A stretch of DNA of 64,000 nt from Nitratidesulfovibrio sp. (lineage in GTDB: Bacteria; Desulfobacterota; Desulfovibrionia; Desulfovibrionales; Desulfovibrionaceae). Positions 9,045 through 18,650 of this stretch are shown here, piece after piece (position 1 is the first letter of the stretch; the number at the start of each line of letters is the position of its first letter). The stretch spans positions 62,001-126,000 of the forward strand of contig NZ_JBDXXH010000006.1 of NCBI RefSeq assembly GCF_040373385.1. Direction: 5' to 3'. The position numbers and the translations under genes were made by a program. The notes under the pieces are model-generated. The model searched no databases, had not been told where the DNA came from, and saw only the letters and a program-made list of their open reading frames with translations.

Positions 9045-10460
9045 TCAGACCGACCGGGCCTGCGCGCCTTCAGACGCTGCCGTGCGCGGGGCGCGCGGCA
9101 GCCCGGTGAGAATGGCCAGCCCCCCGGCCACGCCCAGCAGCAGGCAGTAGTAGTTGGCCGACAGCACCGCCACGGGCGAGATGCCCGCGATGGACCCGGC
9201 CAGCAGCACCTGCGCCGCATGCGGGGCCACCCCCTGCACCACGCACGAAAAGATGTCCAGCAGGCTGGCGCTGCGGCGCGGGTCCACGCCGGAGGTGGCG
9301 GCGATTTCACGCGCCATGCCCCCGGTAAGGATGATGGCCACGGTGTTGTTGGCAGTGCACAGGTCGGCCACGGCCACCAGGCCGGAAATGCCCGCCTCAG
9401 CCGTGCGGGTAGCGGCCCCGTTCTGGCGGCCCGGCCGGTCGGTGAACCGGCGCACGGCGGCCAGCAGCCAGGCCACCCCGCCCTGATAGCGGATGAGTTC
9501 GCCAAGGCCGCCCATGAGCATGGACAGCACGAGAATCTCGTGCATGCCGGTAAAGCCCTTGTAGATGTCCTGGGCGAATCGCAGCGGGGTGTAGCCGTCC
9601 ACAACGGCCATGCCCACGCCGCCCGCCAGGACGATGCCCGCGAACAGCACGGCGAACACGTTCATGCCCGAAAGCGCCATGACCAGAATGGCCACGTAGG
9701 GCAGCACCGTGACCACGCGGTAACCGCCCGGCGCGGCGGCCCGGCCCGCGTCGCCCGCCAGCCAGAACACCGCCACGGCCAGCAGCGCGGCGGGCAGCGC
9801 GATGGCGAAGTTCATGCGGAACTTGTCGCGCATGTCGCAGCCCTGGGTGCGCGTGGCCGCTATGGTGGTGTCGGAGATCATGGACAGGTTGTCGCCGAAC
9901 ATGGCCCCACCCACCACCGCACCCATGAGCAGCGCGGCATCCGTGCCGGTCTGGGCGGCCACGCCCGCCGCGATGGGCCCCACGGCGGCGATGGTGCCCA
10001 TGGAAGTGCCCATGGCCGTGGCCACGAAGGCCGAAATGACGAACAATCCCGGCAGCACCAGCCGTTGCGGCACCAGCGACAGCCCCAGGTTCACCGTGGA
10101 TTCCACCCCGCCGATGGCCGACGCCACCGAGGCAAAGCCCCCCGCCAGCAGGTAGATGACGCACATGGTGATGATGTTGATCTCGCCCGCGCCGGACAGG
10201 AAGACGTTGACCCGCCGGGTCAGCCCGCCGGGCCGGGCCGCCGTGGCCAGGTCCTTCTCGCGCAGGACGAGGGCAAGGGCGATGGCGGGCAGAATGGCCA
10301 CCGTGGGCGACAACTGGTAGAAGGCCATTTCCGTTCCGGCGGCGCCAAGGGCCAGCCCGGCACCGATGAAAAGCGCCAGGAACAGGCCCAGCGGCAGCAG
10401 GGCCAGGGAATTGGGAACAGGCTGGTGCGGGGGCGTGGCAACGTGTGACGTCGGGGACAT
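9045..10460 (-). CDS. NhaC-family Na+/H+ antiporter
   Basis: A 471-aa inner-membrane transporter of the NhaC/ion-transporter superfamily, expected to exchange Na+ for protons or a related organic substrate. Family hallmarks are ATAMGTSMGTIAAVGPIA near residue 165 and GAMFGDNLSMISDTTIAAT near residue 205, with a second repeat-like TANNTVAIILTGGM near residue 385. About ten hydrophobic spans are visible. The start at 10460 (MSPTSHV) is chosen because GAAGGA lies eight bases upstream; in-frame ATGs at 10475 and 10511 have no such site. It lies downstream of uup on the same strand, 233 nt away, so co-transcription is uncertain. Transport specificity cannot be read from sequence. Confidence 0.85.
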   Translation of the reverse strand: MSPTSHVATPPHQPVPNSLALLPLGLFLALFIGAGLALGAAGTEMAFYQLSPTVAILPAIALALVLREKDLATAARPGGLTRRVNVFLSGAGEINIITMCVIYLLAGGFASVASAIGGVESTVNLGLSLVPQRLVLPGLFVISAFVATAMGTSMGTIAAVGPIAAGVAAQTGTDAALLMGAVVGGAMFGDNLSMISDTTIAATRTQGCDMRDKFRMNFAIALPAALLAVAVFWLAGDAGRAAAPGGYRVVTVLPYVAILVMALSGMNVFAVLFAGIVLAGGVGMAVVDGYTPLRFAQDIYKGFTGMHEILVLSMLMGGLGELIRYQGGVAWLLAAVRRFTDRPGRQNGAATRTAEAGISGLVAVADLCTANNTVAIILTGGMAREIAATSGVDPRRSASLLDIFSCVVQGVAPHAAQVLLAGSIAGISPVAVLSANYYCLLLGVAGGLAILTGLPRAPRTAASEGAQARSV

Positions 10461-10693
10461 GGCGATATCCTTCATGAAGCCCGACGGCTGCCGGGCCTGC
10501 GCGTAACGCATTGAAATGTGAGTGTGTATGGGGGGGATCGGGATGGTCGGCGAAAGCCCACCGCGTGCATGGCGCGCGATGGCGAACCGTGCAGATAGGA
10601 ACGGGGACGCCGCGTGTCCAGACGAACTGGCGCGGGCGTCCCCGGAATATCATGCGGCGCCGGTTAGTTGCGACTATTCACGGTTCTTCGCGG

Positions 10694-12595
10694 TCATTCA
10701 CGGAATTGGGCAAGCTCCGCGATGCGCGCCTCCACCACTTCCCAGCGTTCCAGCAGGGCGGTCTGCTCGCCTTCCAGCGCGGCAACGCGCGCGGCGGCAG
10801 CGTTGAAACCTTCCGGGTCGGCAGTGAAGAAGTCCGGCTCGGCAAGGCGGGCTTCCAGCGTGGCCTGTTCGCGCTCCAGCGCGTCCAGGTTGCCGGGCAG
10901 GGCCGCCAGTTCATCGCGCAGCCCGGCCAGTTCGCGCTGCTCCTTGAAGGTCAGCTTGCGGATCTGGGCAGTTCCGGGACCGGAGCCGTTACCGTCCGCC
11001 CCGCTGCCGTCGCCCTCTCCGGTCCTGCGCGGGGTGGCATCCCCCCCGGCACCATCGGCAACCGGCTTCGGGCGCTGGCGCAGCCAGTCGGTGTAGCCGC
11101 CCACGTACTCGCGCACGTTGCCGTCGTCGTCAAAGGCCAGGGTGCTGGTCACCACGTCGTCCAGAAAAGCTCGGTCGTGGCTCACCAGCAGCACGGTGCC
11201 CTGGTATTCGGCCAGCAGTTCCTCCAGCAGGTCCAGCGTTTCCACGTCCAGGTCGTTGGTGGGTTCGTCCAGCACCAGCACGTTGGAGGGGCGGGTGAAC
11301 AGCTTGGCCAGCAGCAGGCGGTTGCGCTCGCCACCGGACAATACCCTGGCGGGCAGGCGCAGCCGGTCCGGCTCGAACAGGAAGTCGCGCAGATACCCGG
11401 CCACATGGCGGCGGTTGCCGTTGACATCTATGGTGTCCGCGCCCTCGGCCACGTTGTCCATGACCGACTTCTCGCCGTCCAGGGCCGTGCGCAACTGGTC
11501 GAAATAGGCAATTTCCAGCCGGGTGCCGTGGCGCACCTCGCCGGAATGGGGCACAAGCTGGCCCAGCAGCAGGCGCAGCAGGGTGGTCTTGCCGGAACCG
11601 TTGGGACCGATCAGCCCCACCCGGTCGCCACGCTGGATCAGCGCGGAAAAGTCGCGCAGCACCGACCTGGCGTTCTCGTGGGCGAAGCACACGTTGCGTG
11701 CCTCGATGACCAGCTTGCCCGAGCGTTCCGCCTCCTGCGCCAGCATGGCCACCCCGCCCTGCTTTTCGCGGCGGCGGGCGCGTTCCTCGCGCAGGGCGTA
11801 CAGGGCGCGCACCCGGCCCATGTTGCGCGTGCGCCGGGCCTTGATGCCCTGGCGCACCCAGACCTCTTCCTGGGCCAGCTTCTTGTCGAACAGGGCGAAC
11901 TGGCGCTCCTCGTTCTCCAGCCGGGCCTCGCGCTGCTCCTGGTACTGGTCGTACCCGCAGGCATAGGAATGCAGCCGGCCCCGGTCCACCTCCACGATGC
12001 GGGTGGCCAGACGGCGCACGAAGGCCCGGTCGTGCGAGACGAACACCAGCGTGCGCGCGCGGCGCATCAGATATTCTTCCAGCCAGGCGATGGTATCGAT
12101 GTCGATGTGGTTGGTGGGTTCGTCCAGCAAGAGGTCCTGCGAGGCCACCAGTGCGCGGGCCAGCAGCACCCGGCGCTTGCGCCCGCCCGACAGGGTGGAG
12201 AATTCGCGCTCCGGGTCCAGCCGCAGGTGGTTGCACACGGACACTACATCGCCGTAATGCTCCCACCCTTCGCCCGATTCCAGCCCGCGCCGCGCCGCGG
12301 CCAGCGCCTCGCCTTCGGGCCCTAGCCCCCCGGCCACGATGCCGAACACCGGGCCGGTCATATCCACCGGCACCTCCTGCGGCATGCTGCCAAAGCGCAT
12401 CCCCGGCGTGCGCACCACCTCGCCTGCGTCGGGGCGCAGGTCACCGGCCATCAGCCGCAGCAGCGTCGACTTGCCCGCCCCGTTGCGCCCCACAAGGCAG
12501 ATGCGCTCGCCCTGCTCCACATGCAGGGTGGCCCCGTCCAGCAGCTTGCCGGTACCGAGGTTGAGCGTGACGTCCTGTATGCCCAGCAATGCCAT
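10694..12595 (-). CDS. uup: ABC-F ATPase Uup
   Basis: A 633-aa soluble ABC-F protein with two nucleotide-binding domains and no membrane segments. Walker A motifs are GRNGAGKST (about residue 37) and GPNGSGKTT (about 345); signature motifs LSGGRKRR and LSGGERNR; Walker B LLLDEPTNHID and LVLDEPTNDLD. Between them is a basic, charged linker (EEVWVRQGIKARRTRNMGRV). The C-terminal about 90 residues are a predicted coiled coil (LRDELAALPGNLDALEREQA), the feature separating Uup from other ABC-F proteins. ABC-F members act on the ribosome; Uup is linked to precise transposon excision and ribosome homeostasis. A Gly/Ser/Asp-rich linker precedes the coiled coil. Confidence 0.92.
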   Translation of the reverse strand: MALLGIQDVTLNLGTGKLLDGATLHVEQGERICLVGRNGAGKSTLLRLMAGDLRPDAGEVVRTPGMRFGSMPQEVPVDMTGPVFGIVAGGLGPEGEALAAARRGLESGEGWEHYGDVVSVCNHLRLDPEREFSTLSGGRKRRVLLARALVASQDLLLDEPTNHIDIDTIAWLEEYLMRRARTLVFVSHDRAFVRRLATRIVEVDRGRLHSYACGYDQYQEQREARLENEERQFALFDKKLAQEEVWVRQGIKARRTRNMGRVRALYALREERARRREKQGGVAMLAQEAERSGKLVIEARNVCFAHENARSVLRDFSALIQRGDRVGLIGPNGSGKTTLLRLLLGQLVPHSGEVRHGTRLEIAYFDQLRTALDGEKSVMDNVAEGADTIDVNGNRRHVAGYLRDFLFEPDRLRLPARVLSGGERNRLLLAKLFTRPSNVLVLDEPTNDLDVETLDLLEELLAEYQGTVLLVSHDRAFLDDVVTSTLAFDDDGNVREYVGGYTDWLRQRPKPVADGAGGDATPRRTGEGDGSGADGNGSGPGTAQIRKLTFKEQRELAGLRDELAALPGNLDALEREQATLEARLAEPDFFTADPEGFNAAAARVAALEGEQTALLERWEVVEARIAELAQFRE

Positions 12596-12653
12596 GCGAG
12601 TATCCCACCAAGAATATACGTTTCTGCAAAAAAACGGACAAAAATTCGTCTAC

Positions 12654-12669
12654 CCGAACAAATGTTCGG
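12654..12669. promoter_or_regulatory. LexA-like palindrome
   Basis: CCGAACA-AA-TGTTCGG, a perfect 7-2-7 palindrome in the AT-rich divergent region between uup (minus) and the chemoreceptor (plus). The core CGAAC-N4-GTTCG equals the SOS box known from Gram-positive and actinobacterial LexA. It is 58 nt upstream of the uup start. Binding protein is inferred, not shown. Confidence 0.4.
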
Positions 12670-12822
12670 AAAGAGCCCGCCAACAACTGAATATAGCGTT
12701 CAATCAATCAGTTTAGCGCGCAACAGGCCACCGGGCAAGCCGGACAAAACAAGTCCACAAAACCCTGCGATACCGGCGTGTTACCACAACACCGCAAAAA
12801 CATGCGTAAGTACGTGCTAACA

Positions 12823-12850
12823 TTGACATGTATGTACAGCAGGGGATAGA
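12823..12850 (+). promoter_or_regulatory. candidate sigma70 promoter of chemoreceptor gene
   Basis: TTGACA at 12823-12828, 16-bp spacer and GATAGA at 12845-12850, 68 nt before the chosen ATG. The -35 is perfect, the -10 only moderate. Confidence 0.45.
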
Positions 12851-12917
12851 CGCAGCACTACCGCCGCATCAAGCGCCATGGGAAATGGCGCACACGCCAC
12901 AATCCCTTGGGGTATCC

Positions 12918-14864
12918 ATGCGCCACCTTTCTTCACAAACACTGTTCTGTGCCATAGGCACCGGCCTTCTCGCGGCCGGTGTTGCCGCCCTTGTGCCGCT
13001 TGTATCCGGCACGTTTTCCCTGTCGCACGGCCTTGCCGCCCTGGCTGTCGCCTGCATTGCCGCTGCCGGAATGCTGGCGTGCCGCATGCGCGGTCTGGCT
13101 GCCGACGCGCGCCTGCTGCACGATGCCGCGCTGAAGGGCCTCGGCGGCTCCGCCGCAAACGCGCCCGCCGCCCTGTCCGATGCCGCCACCGCCATCGCCG
13201 CCCTGCGCGACGAGGCGCTGCGCAATGCCGCCGCAGGCCAGGCCATGCTGGAAGCCCTGGATGGATATGACGGGCAGGACGCCTCCCGCTCTGCGGACAC
13301 TGCGGCCCCGTACATCCTGCTGGACGCCAAGGGCATGGTCACCTGCGCCTCCCCGACCCTGCTGGCCCTGCTCGACACGGGCACCACGCCGCCCGCCCTG
13401 CCCGCCACTCTTGAAACCGTGGGCCTGCGCCCCGCCCCCACCGATGCCAAGGGGGCGGAACTGCTGCGCCAGATCCGCGAGGGCCGCGCCGCCACGGGCG
13501 AACTGGCCATCCCCCTGGCCTGTGGGGTGCCGGACAACGGCACCGCCCCGGGCATGCCCTGCCTGATCCACCTCACTCTGTCCGCCCGGCCCATCACCGA
13601 CACGGCGGGCCGCACGCACGGCAGCTTCGTGCTGCTGCGCGACCTGACCCGGCTGCGCGCCGCGCAGTGTACCCTGGCCAGCACCTCGTCGCGCATCGAA
13701 CGCTTTGCCGCCGACTCCATGTCGGCAGCCAGCGAGGTGACCCGCGCCGCGGAAGACCTGGCCACCCTGATCCAGGAAGCCAACGCGGGGGCGGGCAGCC
13801 AGCAGGAGCGCACGGCAGAAACCGCCACCGCCATGGAACAGATGAACGCCACGGTCATCGAAGTGGCCCGCAACGCGTCCCACGCCGCCGACCAGGCCGC
13901 CGAAACCCGCCGCCGCAGCGTGGACGGTGCCCGCCAGGTGAACGAACTGGTGGCGCACATCGACGGCGTGGAACAGGTCATCGGGCAACTGGCCGAACGC
14001 GTGGGCGCACTGGACACGCAGGCGGGCAACATCGGTCAGGTGATGAACGTGATTTCCGACATCGCCGACCAGACCAACCTGCTGGCGCTGAACGCGGCCA
14101 TCGAGGCGGCCCGCGCCGGGGATGCCGGGCGCGGCTTTGCCGTGGTGGCCGACGAAGTGCGCAAGCTGGCCGAAAAGACCATGAACGCCACCCGCGAGGT
14201 GAGCGAGGTGATCACCGGCATCCAGCAGAGTTCGCGCGCCGCCGCCCGCGAGATGGACGGGGCCCGTGCCGCCGTCAACGAGGCCGCCCGCCGCGCCCAG
14301 GATTCCGGCACCGCGCTGTCGGAAATCCTTGCCCTTACCGACAACACCAGCATTCAGGTACAGTCCATCGCCACCGCCGCCGAACAGCAGTCGGCCACTT
14401 CTGCCGAAATCAACCGCGCTGTGGAGGCCATTACCGGCATTGCCGGGCGCACCATGGACATGATGAACCACGCCGCGCAGGACGTCTTCAGCCTGGCCGG
14501 GCGTTCCAGCGACCTTTCGCGCACCGTTGCGCGCATTTCCGCCACCGACGAGGCCGACGACGCGGCAGCGGCGGCGGGCAAGGCCGCGCCCTGCTGGGAA
14601 TTCAAGAAGTGCGGGCGCGAAAAGGGCGGCGCCAAGGAAAAGGAAATGGGCATCTGTCCCGCCTGGCCCGACCACGGCTTCAGTTGTGCCGGGGTTACCG
14701 GCACCTTCTGCGGCGGACAGGTGCAGGAAACCTTTGCCAAGAAGATCGGCAACTGTGCCAAGTGCGACTTTTTCAAAAGCGCATCCTACCGGCGCGACGC
14801 GCACGCTTCGCAGATGTCGGGCAGCACCCCCGGCAGGGGCGTACGGCTGGAACTGCGGCGCTGA
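12918..14864 (+). CDS. methyl-accepting chemotaxis protein with Cys-rich C-terminal domain
   Basis: A 648-aa chemoreceptor from MRHLSS. Two closely spaced N-terminal hydrophobic spans (residues about 8-30 and 33-52) leave almost no periplasmic domain, so sensing is probably cytoplasmic. A PAS-like region follows (about 110-230), then the methyl-accepting signalling domain whose hairpin tip reads [20 protein letters not shown]. The C-terminus, from [13 protein letters not shown], is a compact domain with eight cysteines (CWE..C, C, C, C, C..C) resembling the two-CW domain seen on Desulfovibrio receptors, which could hold metal or redox-active thiols. An in-frame ATG at 12885 is an alternative start. 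A strong terminator follows. Confidence 0.9.
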   Translation: MRHLSSQTLFCAIGTGLLAAGVAALVPLVSGTFSLSHGLAALAVACIAAAGMLACRMRGLAADARLLHDAALKGLGGSAANAPAALSDAATAIAALRDEALRNAAAGQAMLEALDGYDGQDASRSADTAAPYILLDAKGMVTCASPTLLALLDTGTTPPALPATLETVGLRPAPTDAKGAELLRQIREGRAATGELAIPLACGVPDNGTAPGMPCLIHLTLSARPITDTAGRTHGSFVLLRDLTRLRAAQCTLASTSSRIERFAADSMSAASEVTRAAEDLATLIQEANAGAGSQQERTAETATAMEQMNATVIEVARNASHAADQAAETRRRSVDGARQVNELVAHIDGVEQVIGQLAERVGALDTQAGNIGQVMNVISDIADQTNLLALNAAIEAARAGDAGRGFAVVADEVRKLAEKTMNATREVSEVITGIQQSSRAAAREMDGARAAVNEAARRAQDSGTALSEILALTDNTSIQVQSIATAAEQQSATSAEINRAVEAITGIAGRTMDMMNHAAQDVFSLAGRSSDLSRTVARISATDEADDAAAAAGKAAPCWEFKKCGREKGGAKEKEMGICPAWPDHGFSCAGVTGTFCGGQVQETFAKKIGNCAKCDFFKSASYRRDAHASQMSGSTPGRGVRLELRR

Positions 14865-14906
14865 GGTTCCGGGGGCACCGGCCCGCACACACCGCCAGGT
14901 ACACAT

Positions 14907-14937
14907 GGGGCGGGGCGCACGACGCCCCGCCCCTTTT
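14907..14937 (+). terminator. intrinsic terminator of chemoreceptor gene
   Basis: Perfect 11-bp GC stem GGGGCGGGGCG / CGCCCCGCCCC with a five-base loop and TTTT, 42 nt after the stop. Confidence 0.88.
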
Positions 14938-15058
14938 CGATGCCCTCCGGCTGCCCGTCCGCCTCCATCCCAGCCCGCCCCCGGCGCGGGGCGCGGGGCG
15001 CAACCCTTGCGCCCCGGCCTGCACAAGGGTACTAAGACCATAACAGGAGGTGCCACCC

Positions 15059-15457
15059 ATGCCCGCCACCGAACCCGACGCCCGCAAGGGACGCGAAGCC
15101 CTTGGACACTGGCTTGACGAAATGGCCGCCACCGTACGCGACATAGAGCGTGAAGCCGAACAGGCGCTGCACAGAAACGAGGACCAGGACGCCTACCGCG
15201 ACCTGATGCGCCGCAAGGCGCAACTGCTGACCTCGCTGCCCGATCGCGCCCGCGACCTGTTGCCCCAGTTCGAAGGGCACGAGCGAGACGCCATCGCCGA
15301 CCGGCTTTCGCGCTTTGCCTCCAGCGCATCCAACGCCCTGCGCATCGATTCCGTGTTCTACATGTCCGCCCTGCTCTACCCGGAAGACCACACCCCCGGG
15401 CAGCCCAACGACCTGGAAACCTTCGCCGCCGCCGTGCGTGATGGACGTGCCGGGTAG
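15059..15457 (+). CDS. conserved hypothetical protein, 132 aa
   Basis: Function not recognised. AGGAGG at 15045-15050 is eight bases before the ATG at 15059; a GTG at 15050 overlaps the ribosome site and is unlikely. The protein is predicted almost wholly helical and charged (MAATVRDIEREAEQALHRNE, MRRKAQLLTSLPDRARDLL), with no signal peptide or membrane span. The gene stands alone between the chemoreceptor terminator and a 21-bp inverted repeat. Coding status is strong, function open. Confidence 0.72.
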   Translation: MPATEPDARKGREALGHWLDEMAATVRDIEREAEQALHRNEDQDAYRDLMRRKAQLLTSLPDRARDLLPQFEGHERDAIADRLSRFASSASNALRIDSVFYMSALLYPEDHTPGQPNDLETFAAAVRDGRAG

Positions 15458-15493
15458 GACGGGACAACGTACAGCAGCACACCACACGGCATA

Positions 15494-15540
15494 CACAAGC
15501 AAGCGCCCGGATACGCATAGTATCCGGGCGCTTGCTTGTG
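15494..15540. terminator. 21-bp perfect inverted repeat, probable bidirectional terminator
   Basis: CACAAGCAAGCGCCCGGATAC pairs without mismatch with the arm ending at 15540 around the five-base loop GCATA. It follows the gene at 15059 by 36 nt. There is no long T-run, and the stem is unusually long and exact for a simple terminator. Confidence 0.6.
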
Positions 15541-15794
15541 ATCTGCATGCGAAAGAACCTGCCATGGCTGATGGCCGCACGCCATACGCCTCCACCCCAC
15601 TCTCTTCCGCCTTTCAAACCTGCGCCCCCCGCTCGGGCACCGGGCGGGGCGAGGGCGTGGCCTGCGATGGCGAAACGCGGCGGCGGCCCAGAAGGCAAGG
15701 CGCGGTGCGCCACGGCGACGACGGCGTAGCAGCGCTACGTCGAGGAAGCCGGGGTGTGCCGCAACGCAGCCAGCGGGCAACAGGCCCGCATGCG

Positions 15795-16286
15795 CTAGGC
15801 TTTCATGTTGACGAACTGAAGGGGCACGCCCAACTCCTCCCCCCGCAGCAACTGGATGACTTCCTGAAGATCGTCGATCTTCTTGCCGGTCACGCGCACC
15901 TGGTCGTCCTGGATGGCGGCCTGCACCTTGAGCTTCGAATCCTTGATCTTCTTGACGATCTTCTGGGCGACATCCTTGGTGATGCCTTCCTGGATCACCA
16001 CATCGCGCTTGACCTGGCCCTTGGATGTCGGTTCGATATCCTTGAACTCCAGACACTTGGGGTCAACCTTGCGGCGGATGCAGTGGGATTGCAGCATGTC
16101 TTGCAGGGCGCGCATCTTCATTTCGTCGCCCGCCAGCAGATGGATGCGCTTGTCGCCGCGATGCAGTTCGATTTCGGTGACGGAATTGCGGAAGTCGTAG
16201 CGGGTTTCCACTTCCTTCTTCACGTTGTTCACGGCGTTGTCGAGTTCCTGCATCTCTACCTTGTTGACCACGTCGAACGAGGGCAT
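15795..16286 (-). CDS. yajQ: YajQ-family nucleotide-binding protein
   Basis: A 163-aa YajQ/UPF0234 protein, full length for the family. It opens [20 protein letters not shown] and contains the conserved ETRYDFRNS near residue 28 and the second-repeat [15 protein letters not shown] near residue 135. YajQ proteins have two RNP-like folds that bind nucleic acid; the Xanthomonas member binds c-di-GMP and acts with a transcription factor. GGAGG is five bases before the ATG at 16286. The preceding 15541-15794 contains no gene, only a small hairpin (CGTAGC/GCTACG at 15725-15739). Confidence 0.93.
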   Translation of the reverse strand: MPSFDVVNKVEMQELDNAVNNVKKEVETRYDFRNSVTEIELHRGDKRIHLLAGDEMKMRALQDMLQSHCIRRKVDPKCLEFKDIEPTSKGQVKRDVVIQEGITKDVAQKIVKKIKDSKLKVQAAIQDDQVRVTGKKIDDLQEVIQLLRGEELGVPLQFVNMKA

Positions 16287-16349
16287 GCGTACCTCCGGAT
16301 GAAGCGTGCCGTGCGGCACGCGGATTGAAAAGTGTCCTGCGGATGGCCA

Positions 16350-16440
16350 ACGGGCCGGATCAGGCCAGACGGGCCGGACCAGACCGGATCTGGCCCGATC
16401 AGGGCGAATCGGTCCGCATCAGATCGGATCGGACGGTCTG
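16350..16440. repeat. irregular CCGG/GATC-rich repeat tract
   Basis: A stretch made of variants of CCGGATC, GGCCAGAC and GATCGGATCGG with roughly 9-10 base spacing. Noncoding, within the 327-nt gap between yajQ and the DEAD-box gene, in which no gene was seen. Confidence 0.55.
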
Positions 16441-16613
16441 GACGCACTGGACCGGGCCGGAAAAGGACAGGCCGCGCCAGCAGTGGACACAGGATGTAGC
16501 AAAGGGAACGCCGTGGTTCAAGCTGGCGCGCGGAACGCCTCCTCGCGGACTGGGCGGACTGGGCGGTTCATGGCCTGGTCTCCTGCCATTTCCGCGCGGA
16601 CCGGGATACGCCG

Positions 16614-18353
16614 TCAGTTTGCGGATTGGGGACCGGAGCCGCCGCCAGAAGAGCCGAAAGACCCGCGCCCTCCGCCTTCACGGCCCATTCCGTCCCGCCC
16701 GGACTTGCCGCGCGCATCCTGCCCCGCGTGCCCGGCAGTTCCGGGGGTACCCTGCGAGCGGGCGGGCTTGGCCGCCTGCTGGCCCTGCGGTTGCGGCGCG
16801 CCACCCAAGGCACCTTGGGCCGCCGGGGGCACGGCATGACGGGCCGGGCGGGGCCGGGCGGGCTGGCGGGGCGATTCCGGAACCTCGGCAGGTTGCAGTT
16901 GCGGCTTGCGCCCGCCGGGCAGGCGGGCCTGCCGGGGCGGCAGCGCGGGGCGTGCCCCTTCCGGGCTGCGTGCCGCCGCGCCGTAATCGAACCCCTCGAA
17001 GCGGCAGCGGGTCACCGGGCCGCCCAGGGCGCGCTCGATATGGCGCACCGCCGTCTCGTCGCCGGGGGCCACCAGGGTCATGGCCGTGCCCGCGCGGGCG
17101 GCGCGTCCGGTGCGGCCGATGCGATGGATGTAGGCGTCCGCCGTGGCGGGCACGTCGTAGTTCACCACGTGGGTCACCCGCGAAATGTCCAGTCCGCGCG
17201 CGGCCACGTCGGTGGCCACCAGCACGGCGTAGCGCCCGGTGCGAAACCCGTCCAGGGTTGCCTGGCGCCGCCGTTGCGAAAGCTTGCCTTGCAGGCACCC
17301 CACGCGCAGCCCGGTTGAGGCCAGTTGCTGCCACAGGCGGCGCGCCCCGTGCCGGGTACGCACGAACACCAGCACCGCACCAGCCAGGGATCCGTCCTCG
17401 ACGGCGTGCAGGGACGGATGGCCGCCGCGCGAGCCGTCATGCGGTACAACGGCTACGCCGTCATGCGGTACAACGGCTACGCCGTCACGCGGTACAACGG
17501 CTACGCCGTCACGCGGTACAACGGCTATGCCGTCATGCTCGGTGCCGCCTTCGGGGGTGTCCTCTCCATCGGGCAGGTCGGGCAAATCGGGGAGATCGGG
17601 TGGGTCGGGCAATACGGGCAGACCGGACACGCCGGGCAGCAGCCGGGCGCGCAGCATGGCCTTCAGCAGCGGGGTCTTGAGATGGGCGGGCACCGGATAC
17701 AGGGCGTGGTCCACGGTGGCCGCCGGAGCCTGCGCGTCCACGCTGACGGTCACGGGGTCGCGCAGGGCCTCGCCCGCCAGGCCTTGCACGGCCTGGGGCA
17801 GCGTGGCGGAAAACAGCATGCGCTGGCACCGCGCGGGCACGGCGGCCAGCAACGCCCGCACGTCGGCCAGAAAGCCCAGTTCGAACAGCGAATCGCCCTC
17901 GTCCAGCACCAGCACGTCAAGGGCGGAAAGGTCCAGGTTGCCGCGCCGCAGGTGGTCCAGCAGCCGACCGGGGCAGGCCACCACGATCTCCACGCCGGTG
18001 CGCAGCCGCAGGGCCTGCGGCATGATGCCCACCCCGCCGTAGATGGTGGCGGAACGCAGGCGAGTCATGGAGCCAAGCCGCCGGATGTGATCGTGAATCT
18101 GCTCGGCCAGTTCTCGGGTGGGGGCCACCACCAGCGCCCGCAGCACCCCGCGCGGTCCTTCCAGCAGGCGTTGCAAGAGCGGCAATGCGTAGGCGGCTGT
18201 CTTGCCCGTGCCGGTGGCGGCCAGGGCCAGCACGTCGCGCCCGGACAGTGCGGCGGGAATGGCCCGGCGCTGCACGGGGGTGGGCAGGTGATAGCCCATG
18301 CTTTCCACCCCGGCCAGCAAGCGGGCGTCGAGGGGCAGTTCGGCGAAGGTCAC
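16614..18353 (-). CDS. DEAD-box-type RNA helicase with DEGD motif II and repeat-filled linker
   Basis: A 579-aa RhlE-like RNA helicase. GTG at 18353 is preceded by GGAGTG. Motifs in order: Q motif TPVQRRAIP, motif I ALAATGTGKT (about residue 48), PTRELAEQ, PGRLLDH, motif II DEGD in place of DEAD (about 145), SAT, then after a linker VFVRTRHGA, ATDVAARGLD and HRIGRTGR. The linker between the two RecA domains is expanded by about 60 residues of tandem repeats (LPDLPDLPD and DGVAVVPR/H units), matching DNA repeats at 17433-17528 and 17571-17624. The C-terminal tail is basic, Pro/Gly/Gln-rich and probably disordered. RNA unwinding is expected; effect of DEGD and the insert is unknown. Confidence 0.88.
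   Translation of the reverse strand: MTFAELPLDARLLAGVESMGYHLPTPVQRRAIPAALSGRDVLALAATGTGKTAAYALPLLQRLLEGPRGVLRALVVAPTRELAEQIHDHIRRLGSMTRLRSATIYGGVGIMPQALRLRTGVEIVVACPGRLLDHLRRGNLDLSALDVLVLDEGDSLFELGFLADVRALLAAVPARCQRMLFSATLPQAVQGLAGEALRDPVTVSVDAQAPAATVDHALYPVPAHLKTPLLKAMLRARLLPGVSGLPVLPDPPDLPDLPDLPDGEDTPEGGTEHDGIAVVPRDGVAVVPRDGVAVVPHDGVAVVPHDGSRGGHPSLHAVEDGSLAGAVLVFVRTRHGARRLWQQLASTGLRVGCLQGKLSQRRRQATLDGFRTGRYAVLVATDVAARGLDISRVTHVVNYDVPATADAYIHRIGRTGRAARAGTAMTLVAPGDETAVRHIERALGGPVTRCRFEGFDYGAAARSPEGARPALPPRQARLPGGRKPQLQPAEVPESPRQPARPRPARHAVPPAAQGALGGAPQPQGQQAAKPARSQGTPGTAGHAGQDARGKSGRDGMGREGGGRGSFGSSGGGSGPQSAN
17433..17528. repeat. 24-bp tandem repeat, four units, coding
   Basis: Four 24-bp units based on GCCGTCATGCGGTACAACGG, differing at one or two bases, plus a partial fifth. 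On the minus strand they encode DGVAVVPH/R octapeptides in the helicase linker. No unique spacers, so not CRISPR. Confidence 0.92.
17571..17624. repeat. 9-bp tandem repeat, six units, coding
   Basis: Six nonamers beginning GGG (GGGCAGGTC, GGGCAAATC, GGGGAGATC, GGGTGGGTC, GGGCAATAC, GGGCAGACC). On the minus strand they encode the Pro-Asp-Leu repeats of the helicase linker. Confidence 0.88.
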
Positions 18354-18650
18354 GGCGGAAACACTCCGGAATGGCCGGGGGCCGGGCTGTTCGGACACGG
18401 AACGCGCAACGCGGCTGATACTACGTTGCCCCGGCGACCGTGGCAATGCCGGGAAACGACCGGACGCGCGGCCCGCCCCCCTGCCTGCCGTGCCATCCCG
18501 CCCGTCCCGCGCCTGCCCCCTGCCCCCGAAAAATTGGACAGCGGAGAACTGGACAACTGGACAACTGGACAGGGGGGCGCCCGGCATGGAACATTGCGCC
18601 TCCGTCTTTCCGGCCAACCCAACCGCCACGCCAACCGCCACGGAGCCCCC

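Noticed and set aside
12933..15713. 926-aa minus-strand open frame over the chemoreceptor gene
   Set aside because: Antisense shadow crossing two real genes and two terminators; composition is not protein-like.
15541..15794. Pseudogene between the 132-aa gene and yajQ
   Set aside because: No frame shows recognisable protein motifs; only a small hairpin at 15725-15739 was seen.
17433..17528. CRISPR-like repeat block
   Set aside because: Units are contiguous 24-mers with no unique spacers and encode an in-frame peptide repeat.
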